Shown: positions 1-6,515 of the stretch, piece after piece
Position numbering within the stretch: position 1 is the stretch's first letter
How the letters are laid out: each line of letters starts with the position of its first letter
Source of the DNA: Planctomycetota bacterium
Lineage (GTDB): Bacteria > Planctomycetota > GCA-002687715 > DRQF01
Direction: 5' to 3'
NCBI GenBank assembly: GCA_015485455.1
Contig: WFTN01000614.1
Location: forward strand, 1 to 8,624
Length of the DNA: 8,624 nucleotides
Notes under the pieces: model-generated
Databases searched by the model: none
Told to the model about the DNA's origin: nothing
What the model saw: the letters and a program-made list of their open reading frames with translations, nothing else
Translations under genes and position numbers: made by a program

Positions 1-600
1 CACGTCGATCTCCAACAAGACCGCCAAACTTTTCGCCGTAACATGTCTATGACAGGGACTCTCCTGGCTTACGAGATTGCCAAGAGCCTTGAGGGAAAGA
101 AGGTCGAGATCCCGACGCCTTTGGGAACCAAACTCGTAGACACCCTGGTAGAATCGCCAATTTTGGCGACTGCCCTCCGCGCTGGGATCCCCTTTCTCGA
201 CGGTATGCTGGAAATCTTTGGCCAGAGCGACACCATGTTCTTTGGGGCCGCTCGGGCAGAAGGCTCCGCCCTCGATGCCTCCGGTGGCATCAAGATTAAC
301 TTGGGATATGAGGCTCTCACGAATTGTGGGGGACGAGACGTCATCTTCGTGGACCCCATGGTGGCCACCGGGTCTACCATTATTGACATTTACCAGCGGC
401 TCTTGGATCGCGATCAAGAACCCCGCCGTTTCATCGTGGCAGGTTTGGTGGGATGGCGAGGTGCCTATGACCGCATCAAAGCCCACATCAAGAACGCAGA
501 AATTTGGTACGTCACCTGCGACGAAGAACTCAATGGCGATGGTTATATCGTCCCCGGCTTGGGCGACGCCGGCGACCTTTGCTTCGGGCCGAAACTCTAA
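1..600 (+). CDS. upp: Uracil phosphoribosyltransferase, 5'-truncated by window edge
   Basis: The enzyme makes UMP from uracil and PRPP in the cytoplasm (pyrimidine salvage). The reading frame is open from base 1; the first ATG (43) is internal, because the 14 codons before it ('QDRQTFRRN') continue the family's N-terminal helix. About 199 residues are visible, so only roughly the first 10-20 are missing. Counting from base 1, 'LRAGIPFLDGML' (59-70) is the conserved LRAG segment, 'VDPMVATGST' (117-126) is the PRPP-binding loop, and 'GYIVPGLGDAGD' (181-192) is the uracil-binding C-terminal signature. The ending 'GDAGDLCFGPKL' and the 'RFRRN'-like start resemble the Bacteroidetes-type enzyme more than the E. 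coli type, judged from memory. No residue expected for catalysis is missing in the visible part. The next gene is convergent, so this is the last gene of its transcription unit. Identification is secure; its operon partners lie outside the window. Confidence 0.93.
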   Translation, partial: HVDLQQDRQTFRRNMSMTGTLLAYEIAKSLEGKKVEIPTPLGTKLVDTLVESPILATALRAGIPFLDGMLEIFGQSDTMFFGAARAEGSALDASGGIKINLGYEALTNCGGRDVIFVDPMVATGSTIIDIYQRLLDRDQEPRRFIVAGLVGWRGAYDRIKAHIKNAEIWYVTCDEELNGDGYIVPGLGDAGDLCFGPKL

Positions 601-605
601 AAGAA

Positions 606-636
606 GAAACCGCCTTCCTTTTCAGGAGGCGGTTTC
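606..636. terminator. Hairpin terminator, probably bidirectional
   Basis: A perfect 10-bp stem (606-615 with 627-636) begins 5 bases after the upp stop codon. It can extend inward by a G-U and a C-G pair to leave a 7-base loop. Rightward, the stem is followed only by a weakly T-rich stretch. Leftward, it is followed by a T-rich run (complement of 599-605), so it fits the intrinsic terminator pattern better for transcripts arriving from the minus-strand operon. If it serves that operon, the operon mRNA would carry a 3' untranslated region of about 330 bases. Confidence 0.7.
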
Positions 637-962
637 CGAAATTCATCTCATTCAATTGATGAGCTGGCCCGACTAATTCATGAGATCGTGGTCGTTGTGC
701 AAGAAAATGCTCCGCAAAGAAAGCTCAGCACAATAATTCTTAAGACTTCTCTTCGAAACACACCATAGCCAGGGGTGGCAGAGTGTTCGTAATCATAACC
801 AGGATTGCGACCTCACGTGGGTCATCTGTGAGATCTTCTTCTAGTTAATGCGACCACGTGGTCGTGAGGGGCGACTGATGCAGAGTACGGACGCTATGCC
901 GCTCCTGGCGGCCGCGAGGTTGTGAATTATTCGGGCTAGTTGGGATCAATGACAGATCACGC
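637..962. other. Gene-free convergent intergenic region
   Basis: About 326 bases lie between the ends of upp and the minus-strand operon. I found no reading frame with a plausible start, no tRNA (no T-arm or cloverleaf spacing) and no recognisable RNA family. It contains a short inverted repeat around the 8-base palindrome at 652-659, the two CACGTG elements described separately, and a 5-bp GC hairpin at 898-912. None of these is followed by a T-run. Because both flanking genes end here, no promoter is expected for them. Confidence 0.6.
806..869. repeat. Twin CACGTG palindromic elements with pairing arms
   Basis: Two related elements lie 43 bases apart. The first, 'tgcgacctcacgtgggtc' (806-823), and the second, 'tgcgaccacgtggtcg' (849-864), share TGCGACC and a CACGTG core. 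The second is a perfect 14-base palindrome at 851-864; the first is the same pattern with extra bases and imperfect symmetry. In addition, 811-817 is exactly complementary to 863-869, and 819-823 can pair with 852-855 with a one-base bulge. The whole block could therefore fold as one hairpin in RNA or bind a dimeric regulator in DNA. The position between convergent gene ends makes ordinary promoter control unlikely. Function unknown. Confidence 0.4.
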
Positions 963-1601
963 TCAAGAAGCAGAACTCTTTTCTTCTTCATCCTCTTCGG
1001 CCATCATGGCATCAAGTTCGTCGGCCTCCCCGGGGCGGTTCTCATCCTTCTTAGGTGAAGCACCATCATCGAGGTTGAAGATGCGTCCCAGATCATCACG
1101 GATGATCTCCATCTTTTCTGCATTGATCTCGGGCACAGGAACGCGATAGGTGGGGCCTTCTTTTTCTTTGGTGAAACGAACTTCAAGAAACTCGGCTTCG
1201 TCTTCGACCACCAAACCCAATTGCTTCAAGACCTTCTTGCGCACCAACAACAAGGTGACAATGTACCCCACCTCGCGATGTTCTGTCACGTCTTTTTGGT
1301 CCTGCAAACGAACAAAGAACTCAGTCAAGAAATTTAGGTCAAGAGGCCGGGCTTTCTTGGCTTCAGGAGCGGCAACCTTCGCTCGCCAGTAGGCAAAAGG
1401 CTTCTCTTCCAAGGCATCAAACGCTTCGGGAGAAATATCCGCGCGTCCCCAGCCTTCCTCGTCGTCATAGCGAATAAAGCTGACGTAGTCGTCACCAACT
1501 TCGAATGTGACCCCTGTGATACAACAGGTTGTCCCAGGTTTCTTGAGAGCTAACTCCCAATCGACAGCTTTGCTTACCTTCGGTTCCACCAGCGTCTCCA
1601 T
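963..1601 (-). CDS. Conserved protein of unknown function with CCxTG core, acidic tail
   Basis: This 212-residue soluble protein has no signal peptide or membrane segment. Residues 26-41 ('CCITG', then 'GDDYVSF') and 'PFAYWRAKV' (68-76) look like a small beta-rich head. Residues 89-131 ('FLTEFFVRLQ', 'YIVTLLLVRKKVLKQL') are predicted amphipathic helices, followed by strands at 138-158. The last 35 residues are low-complexity and highly acidic. I recall proteins with this arrangement (a C-x-TG head, F-x-YW-[RK]-x-x-V, then a LLL-x-RKK-x-L helix) from planctomycetes, without a known function. The start ATG overlaps the end of the upstream lipoprotein gene by 28 bases; only a GGGG run 6 bases ahead serves as ribosome site, so translation is probably coupled to that gene. 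A GTG four codons downstream is an alternative start. The two cysteines could bind metal, but no second cysteine pair is present. Confidence 0.82.
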   Translation of the reverse strand: METLVEPKVSKAVDWELALKKPGTTCCITGVTFEVGDDYVSFIRYDDEEGWGRADISPEAFDALEEKPFAYWRAKVAAPEAKKARPLDLNFLTEFFVRLQDQKDVTEHREVGYIVTLLLVRKKVLKQLGLVVEDEAEFLEVRFTKEKEGPTYRVPVPEINAEKMEIIRDDLGRIFNLDDGASPKKDENRPGEADELDAMMAEEDEEEKSSAS

Positions 1602-2602
1602 TGTGCGCCCCGCCGAAATGACTGGCCAGTCATGGCCCGCAGGGCGTGTATACAGTTTTGAACAACTTCGCCTTCTCTGTTTTCGGGAAGGACGTTTCTT
1701 TCGCTTCTTTCGAGCAATTCGATGAGAGCCAGAATGGCCGCATCCGTCTTGAAGTGGCTCAAGGTCCCAGCGCCGAACTTACGAATCGAAAGGTCGCGAT
1801 CTTTCAGGCACTCTATCAACAGCGGGATACTACGAGGATCTTCGCTGGCACCTAAGGCCTGAATAGCTGTCAAGCGCAGACGATAGTCGTCTTCCCGATT
1901 GAGGGCGTTGCGAAGAAAAGGGATCGACTGGGGCGCACCGGCTGGTCCCATAGCTTTGATCGCACGCAGCAAGTCAAGACGGGCATCACGCCCCGCATCG
2001 CCGTAGGCTTCATCGATTTTCTCAACCGCACTTCCACCGTACCAGCCCAACATCTCAACACAGTGCTTGCGGGTCACTGCATCCCCACGCCCATCAGCCA
2101 AGCCAGCCACAAGATAAGGGGTGGCCTCTTCTTTGAGGTCAAAGAGCTCGGAACGGGCCCGTTTGTAGATGGGACCATTGTTTTTTTCGAAAGCACGCAC
2201 CATGGCGATAATGAGATTCTCCGCCAGGATCTCACGGGCCCCTTGGCCATAAGCCCGCCAAAGATGACGATGCTCAATCCATGCTGGCTGCAAACGAATG
2301 AACTCCTGCCACCAACGAACCATATTGTTGCGTTGCTCCACAGGAAGTTGGGCCATCCCCTTTTGCAGTTGGGCCTGGAGTCGCACCTCTCGGGCTTTTT
2401 CGTTGGCCTTTCGCTGGGCTTTGTCTTCCTCAGAACGAGCCAGCATGTCCCAGAGCCCAGACCCACTTGGGCGGTTATTCTCATTGCCTCTCTGGTTGCG
2501 ATCAGCAGACGTATCGCGAGGAGCACGCCCGGAGTCGCTCCCACAAGCAGAAAAGCCGCAAAGAAAAACGAAGAAAATGAAACCGATGAGGGTGTACTTC
2601 AT
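1574..2602 (-). CDS. HEAT-repeat lipoprotein
   Basis: The product is 342 residues, likely exported and lipid-anchored. Residues 1-19 form a lipoprotein signal peptide (one Lys, a hydrophobic stretch from 'LIGFIFFVFL', then lipobox 'FSAC' with Cys20). Gly follows Cys20, so no inner-membrane retention Asp is present at +2. Residues 21-50 are a polar linker and 55-82 a charged helix, possibly a coiled coil. From about 150 to 325 there are HEAT-like helical pairs, clearest at 'RARSELFDLKEEATPYLVAGLAD', 'RLRLTAIQALG' and 'SIPLLIECLKDRDLSIRKFGAGTL' in part. The C-terminus 'MTGQSFRR..QWRRWWNRR' matches the ending often seen on planctomycete and verrucomicrobial HEAT proteins (recollection). The frame is open up to 2845, but the lipoprotein signal and the AGGA 7 bases upstream decide for the start at 2602. 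HEAT repeats are protein-binding scaffolds; the partner is unknown. First gene of a two-gene operon. Confidence 0.88.
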   Translation of the reverse strand: MKYTLIGFIFFVFLCGFSACGSDSGRAPRDTSADRNQRGNENNRPSGSGLWDMLARSEEDKAQRKANEKAREVRLQAQLQKGMAQLPVEQRNNMVRWWQEFIRLQPAWIEHRHLWRAYGQGAREILAENLIIAMVRAFEKNNGPIYKRARSELFDLKEEATPYLVAGLADGRGDAVTRKHCVEMLGWYGGSAVEKIDEAYGDAGRDARLDLLRAIKAMGPAGAPQSIPFLRNALNREDDYRLRLTAIQALGASEDPRSIPLLIECLKDRDLSIRKFGAGTLSHFKTDAAILALIELLERSERNVLPENREGEVVQNCIHALRAMTGQSFRRGAQWRRWWNRR

Positions 2603-2609
2603 GTGGTTG

Positions 2610-2613
2610 TCCT
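2610..2613 (-). promoter_or_regulatory. Ribosome binding site of the lipoprotein gene
   Basis: AGGA on the minus strand, 7 bases before the ATG at 2602. It selects this start over the longer open frame reaching 2845, together with the lipoprotein signal peptide that begins exactly here. Confidence 0.65.
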
Positions 2614-2643
2614 GACCCAAAGTAGTGTGAACGTCCGTTGAGC

Positions 2644-2673
2644 AAAATAGCAAATTCAGCATCTCTGAACCAA
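2644..2673 (-). promoter_or_regulatory. Weak candidate promoter for the lipoprotein operon
   Basis: On the minus strand, TTGGTT (2673-2668) and TATTTT (2649-2644) are separated by 18 bases, with transcription expected to start roughly 35 bases before the ATG. The match to the sigma-70 consensus is 3 of 6 and 4 of 6, so chance is a real possibility. I saw no better candidate in the 250 bases upstream of the gene. Confidence 0.25.
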
Positions 2674-2846
2674 CGATTCCAAAGGACTGGGACCTTCTTC
2701 GTCGGAAGTCAAATTGTCCCTCTGTGGGAATAGGCTTCGAGCCGAGAGAGTGGATGGTCAAGCCATAGTTTTCGTGTCCTTTTGAAACCGATCCCAATGC
2801 GACGTAACCGCACGACTCAAAAGCACATGAGGCGAACTTGATCATC

Positions 2847-2876
2847 GGCGGGGGCGGCTTTCGCCCCCGTCCTTTT
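2847..2876 (+). terminator. Rho-independent terminator upstream of dnaE
   Basis: A very GC-rich stem pairs 2849-2856 with 2862-2869 (8 bp, core GGGGG/CCCCC). It is extendable by a G-U and a G-C pair to 2847-2871, has the 5-base loop 'gcttt' and is followed by 'ctttt'. This is a textbook intrinsic terminator for rightward transcription; leftward there is no T-run. It stands just ahead of the dnaE promoter, so it would insulate dnaE from rightward transcripts initiated in or beyond the preceding intergenic region. Confidence 0.75.
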
Positions 2877-2902
2877 ACGCTCCACGCCGAAACGACTATA
2901 GT
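2874..2902 (+). promoter_or_regulatory. Candidate sigma-70-type promoter of dnaE
   Basis: TTTACG (2874-2879) and TATAGT (2897-2902) are separated by 17 bases. They match the -35 and -10 consensus at 4 of 6 and 5 of 6 positions. Transcription would start near 2909, giving a leader of about 64 bases before the dnaE ATG. The -35 box overlaps the last bases of the preceding terminator's T-run, a compact arrangement that supports both calls. Confidence 0.55.
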
Positions 2903-2957
2903 GGTGCCATGGGAGATGCTCTAACCGACCATCACCATAGCCAAACCTCTTGAATCC

Positions 2958-2961
2958 AGGA
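2958..2961 (+). promoter_or_regulatory. Ribosome binding site of dnaE
   Basis: AGGA lies 11 bases before the ATG at 2973 and only 2 bases before an in-frame TTG at 2964. The short distance argues against the TTG; the 11-base spacing to the ATG is slightly long but workable. Confidence 0.4.
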
Positions 2962-2972
2962 TTTTGAGTCCC

Positions 2973-5900
2973 ATGACTGATATCGACTTCGCCCACCTTC
3001 ACGTCCATAGCGATTATTCACTCCTGGATGGAAACTGTCGCTTCGATGACCTCATGAAACGAGCCGTCGAAATAGGGCAAAAAAGTATCGCCCTCACCGA
3101 CCACGGCAATCTCTTCGGAGCCATCAGTTTCGTCAAACATGCCAAGAAACACGGCATCAAGCCTATCATCGGCATGGAAGGCTACATGGCCCAGGATAGC
3201 CGCCACGATCGAAAGAAAGTCAAATCCGGAAAGAACAACTATCACGTCACACTCTTGGCTCGCAATAACGCTGGCTTCGGAAATCTCATCAAGATCTCCA
3301 GTGCAGCATACACAGAAGGTTTCTATTACCGACCTCGCTTAGACAAAGCTCTCTTAGAAGAATATGGCGATGGTCTCATGTGTCTCTCTGGTTGTTTGGG
3401 TGGCGAGTTGATTCAAACGATTCGCACAGACGGCATACAAGCTGCTGAAAACCTAATCGGAAACTACAAAGACCTTTTCGGCCAAGAAAACTACTACATC
3501 GAATTGATGGAAAACGGCATCGACATTCAGATCGAAGCCAATATCAAGCTCATCGAATTGGCGGAACGAACGAATACCCAACTTGTGGCTACCAACGATG
3601 TTCACTACGTTCATCAAGCAGACTACGAGGCTCAAGATGTCATGCTATGCATCGGCACAGGCAAACTGCGTAGCGACACGAATCGCTTCAAGATGGGTTC
3701 CCGAGATCTTTATCTTCGTAGTGGGAACGAGATGGCCTCTCTTTTTCCCAACCAGATGTCGGCCATCGAAAACACCATGGTCATTGCCGATCGATGCAAC
3801 GTCGAGCTCAACTTCAACAATCGCTTCCTGCCCAAATTTGACACGCCAGAAGGTTACACCAGCGAAGAATTCTTTGAGCATCTTTGCCGCAAGGGCATTG
3901 CCGAGCTCTACCCCAACCCCAGCGACAAAGTGGAAGAGCGTCTTCTCTACGAAATGGGCATCATCATCAAGATGGGGTTTGTTGACTACTTCCTCATCAC
4001 TTGGGACTTCATTCGCTATGCCCGTGAAAATGGAATTCCTGTAGGACCAGGCCGGGGATCCGCTGCTGGCTCCATTGTCGCTTACTCTATGGGTATCACC
4101 CGTATCGACCCCCTCAAGTACGACCTTTTATTCGAACGATTTCTCAACGCAGAACGTATTTCGATGCCCGATATTGACATTGACTTTTGCAAGGACGGAC
4201 GAGAAAAAGTAATCGAATATGTGGGGCAAAAGTACGGTCGTGACAACGTCTGCCAAATCATCACTTTCGGAACCATGGCAGCCAAGGGTGTTATCCGCGA
4301 CGTTGGGCGCGCTTTGGACGTCCCTCTGTCAGAAGTGGACACAATTTGTAAGAAGATTCCCAGCGGGCCCGGCATTACCTTGCCTAAGTCCTTAGAAGAT
4401 GACGACGAGCTCAGGCAACTGCGGGAATCAAACGACGAAAACCGAGACCTCTTTAATGTCGCTCTCAAACTCGAGGGAGCGGCGCGACATTGTTCCGTCC
4501 ATGCCGCCGGCGTCATCATCACGGATGCACCACTCACCGACCGTGTTCCACTCTATAAGAACGGCGACACCGTCACCACCCAATGGCCCATGGATGTCTG
4601 TGAAGAGATCGGACTGCTCAAGATGGATTTCTTGGGTCTTCGAACTCTCACCATCATTGACAAAGCTGTCAAGAACATCAAGAAAACCACCGGCATTGAC
4701 ATCGACATCGAAAAGATCTGTTTGGAAGATCAAAAGACATTCGATCTCTTCCAACGTTCCGACACAATCGGTGTTTTCCAGTTGGAATCCAGCGGCATGC
4801 GCGAGCTGCTCAAGAAGCTCTGCGCCGATTGCTTTGACGACGTCATCGCTATCTTAGCTCTCTACCGTCCAGGACCTTTGGGCTCTGGAATGCACGAGAT
4901 GTATTGCAAGCGCAAGCATGGCGAGGAGGCCATCGAGTACCTCCACCCCACCCTCGAACCTATTCTCAAAGAGTCGAACGGGGTTATCCTCTACCAAGAG
5001 CAAGTCATGCGTATCGCCGCGTCCTTGGCTGGCTTCTCTTTGAACCAAGCCGATGCTCTACGCAAGGCCATGGGCAAGAAGAAGCCAGAAATCTTGGCGA
5101 AATTCAAGCAACAGTTCGTGGATGGGGCTGGCGAAAACGGGATTCCCGCCGAAATCGCTACGGAGACCTGGGAGCAAATCGAGTATTTCGCTGGCTATGG
5201 CTTTAACAAGAGCCACTCCGCTGCTTATGCCATGGTGACGTATCAGACAGCTTGGTTGAAAGCGAATTACCCCACTGAGTACATGGCTGCTCTTCTCACC
5301 TGTGAAATGATCACCATCGACAAGACTGTCGACTACATCGAAGAATGCGGCGTCATGGGCATCGAAATCTTACCCCCCGATATCAACCGCAGCTATTACG
5401 AATTCAACGTCGAAGATGGCAAGATTCGCTACGCCTTAGGTGCTGTCCGCGGAGCTGGTCAACCTCCAGTTGATTTGCTGAGTAAAACGCGAGACGAATC
5501 AGGGAAAGACTATACCTCCCTCTATGATCTCTGCGAGCGCGTTGACACCCGCGTCATGAACAAAGGTTTCCTGGAGGCTATGATTCACGCCGGAGCCTTA
5601 GACGGTCTCGAAGGGAATAGAGCCCAAAAGCTTGCCATCATGGAAGATGCCCTGAAAACTGGATCCAGCGCCCAAAGTGATCTGAGAAGTGGACAACTTG
5701 GTCTCTTCGGTATGGAAGAATTAGAAGAAGTCGCTAAGCAAGCAGGGGTTTCCACCTTACCAGACATACCGGAACTCCCCGAGTCTGAACGCCTGCTCTT
5801 GGAAAAAGGGGCCCTAGGATTCTATTTATCGGGACATCCCCTCAATGCCCACCGGCAAGCGATGAAACAATTTTCAAACTCGGACATCAAAGGGTTAGCC

Positions 5901-6431
5901 CACGCCCATGGCAAAAAAGAGGTCATCGTCGGCGGGATCATCCGCTCTGTTCGTCTCATGCTGACCAAAAGGGGCAAGTGGGAAGGTAAGCGTATGGCCT
6001 TTGTCAAGCTGGAGGATTTCAGTGGTTCCATTGACTGTGTGATCTTTGCCTCCGTCTATCAGGATGTAGCCGACAAAATCTCAAGCGATGCCATCGTTTT
6101 CTTCAAAGGGGAGGTCGACACATCGCGCAATGAACCCAACCTGAAGGTGAATGAAGTCATCTCCATTGAAGATGCCAAGAGTGAACTCACCCGCCGTCTC
6201 ACACTGCACATCGATGCCGACGAAGGGGAGAGTTTGGACCTTCAGATTGTCGCCATCAAACGGATGATCAAAGACAACCCTGGACGCATCCCTGTGGCAT
6301 TCGAGCTGCAAACCGATCGCTTCGGCAAAGTCTGTGTGCAAGCAGGGGCGTCCTTCAAAGTCGAGCCAAGCCCGAGACTCATCGGTGGTTTAGAGAACAT
6401 TCTTGGCAAGCAGGGTATCGCCTACAATTAG
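2973..6431 (+). CDS. dnaE: DNA polymerase III subunit alpha (DnaE), complete
   Basis: This is the catalytic subunit of the replicative polymerase holoenzyme. It has 1152 residues, normal for the DnaE1 type, with no intein or frameshift. Domains in order: PHP domain (about 1-270); palm/thumb/fingers with 'GPGRGSAAGS' (358-367) and catalytic Asp400, Asp402 ('PDIDIDF') and Asp552 ('KMDFLGL'); 'CSVHAAGVI' (507-515); 'LYRPGPLGSGM' (630-640); 'GYGFNKSHSAAYA' (741-753); helix-hairpin-helix region (about 800-880); clamp-binding motif 'QLGLF' (908-912); OB fold (about 984-1065, 'FVKLEDFSGSIDCVIF'); and a C-terminal domain to 1152. All nine PHP metal ligands of the active type are present (His10, His12, Asp19, His44, Glu69, His91, Cys141, Asp209, His211). 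E. coli has lost several of them. The ATG start is preferred to the TTG three codons earlier on ribosome-site spacing. The gene is monocistronic here, with its own promoter and terminator. Confidence 0.98.
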   Translation: MTDIDFAHLHVHSDYSLLDGNCRFDDLMKRAVEIGQKSIALTDHGNLFGAISFVKHAKKHGIKPIIGMEGYMAQDSRHDRKKVKSGKNNYHVTLLARNNAGFGNLIKISSAAYTEGFYYRPRLDKALLEEYGDGLMCLSGCLGGELIQTIRTDGIQAAENLIGNYKDLFGQENYYIELMENGIDIQIEANIKLIELAERTNTQLVATNDVHYVHQADYEAQDVMLCIGTGKLRSDTNRFKMGSRDLYLRSGNEMASLFPNQMSAIENTMVIADRCNVELNFNNRFLPKFDTPEGYTSEEFFEHLCRKGIAELYPNPSDKVEERLLYEMGIIIKMGFVDYFLITWDFIRYARENGIPVGPGRGSAAGSIVAYSMGITRIDPLKYDLLFERFLNAERISMPDIDIDFCKDGREKVIEYVGQKYGRDNVCQIITFGTMAAKGVIRDVGRALDVPLSEVDTICKKIPSGPGITLPKSLEDDDELRQLRESNDENRDLFNVALKLEGAARHCSVHAAGVIITDAPLTDRVPLYKNGDTVTTQWPMDVCEEIGLLKMDFLGLRTLTIIDKAVKNIKKTTGIDIDIEKICLEDQKTFDLFQRSDTIGVFQLESSGMRELLKKLCADCFDDVIAILALYRPGPLGSGMHEMYCKRKHGEEAIEYLHPTLEPILKESNGVILYQEQVMRIAASLAGFSLNQADALRKAMGKKKPEILAKFKQQFVDGAGENGIPAEIATETWEQIEYFAGYGFNKSHSAAYAMVTYQTAWLKANYPTEYMAALLTCEMITIDKTVDYIEECGVMGIEILPPDINRSYYEFNVEDGKIRYALGAVRGAGQPPVDLLSKTRDESGKDYTSLYDLCERVDTRVMNKGFLEAMIHAGALDGLEGNRAQKLAIMEDALKTGSSAQSDLRSGQLGLFGMEELEEVAKQAGVSTLPDIPELPESERLLLEKGALGFYLSGHPLNAHRQAMKQFSNSDIKGLAHAHGKKEVIVGGIIRSVRLMLTKRGKWEGKRMAFVKLEDFSGSIDCVIFASVYQDVADKISSDAIVFFKGEVDTSRNEPNLKVNEVISIEDAKSELTRRLTLHIDADEGESLDLQIVAIKRMIKDNPGRIPVAFELQTDRFGKVCVQAGASFKVEPSPRLIGGLENILGKQGIAYN

Positions 6432-6458
6432 ACTCTCACACCTGTGACAGAATAAGTA

Positions 6459-6492
6459 GGGCCGCCATTCGTCTAGCAACAAATGGCGGCCC
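6459..6492. terminator. Bidirectional hairpin terminator between convergent genes
   Basis: A perfect 11-bp stem (6459-6469 with 6482-6492, core GGGCCGCCATT) with a 12-base loop lies 27 bases after the dnaE stop and 23 bases after the stop of the leftward gene. T-runs are weak on both sides (a mixed T-rich stretch leftward, 'atgtcatattc' rightward). The symmetric location in a short convergent gap makes a shared terminator the best reading. Confidence 0.7.
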
Positions 6493-6515
6493 ATGTCATA
6501 TTCGACTTCTGAAGA

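Larger units (their letters stand above)
2603..2846. other. Divergent intergenic region, no gene seen
   Basis: The stretch upstream of the lipoprotein start has no rightward frame longer than a few codons behind a plausible start; the ATG at about 2801 would encode only 14 residues. The leftward frame is open throughout but reads as non-conserved sequence ahead of the lipoprotein signal peptide. No tRNA or known small-RNA signature is visible. A rightward terminator directly follows this stretch, which leaves room for an unrecognised short transcript. Confidence 0.5.

Noticed and set aside
765..830. tRNA-like 'ggtggcagagtg...ttcg' stretch
   Set aside because: No acceptor stem, anticodon arm or T-arm pairing can be built at the right spacing on either strand.
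2063..2641. A 192-codon rightward open frame opposite the lipoprotein gene
   Set aside because: The opposite strand encodes a lipoprotein signal peptide and HEAT repeats in frame; this antisense frame shows no domain and ends in the intergenic region without support.
2603..2845. N-terminal extension of the HEAT protein to an ATG at 2845
   Set aside because: The extension of 81 residues precedes a perfect lipoprotein signal peptide with a ribosome site in front of it, runs into the rightward terminator region, and reads as non-protein-like sequence.
2964..2972. TTG start for dnaE at 2964
   Set aside because: AGGA would be only 2 bases from the TTG, while the ATG at 2973 gives the usual short DnaE N-terminus before the 'HLHVHSDYS' motif.
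6436..6447. TCACA-CC-TGTGA inverted repeat just after the dnaE stop
   Set aside because: Only 5 bp per arm with a 2-base centre, located downstream of a gene end; too short to claim as an operator or a terminator when an 11-bp hairpin follows.
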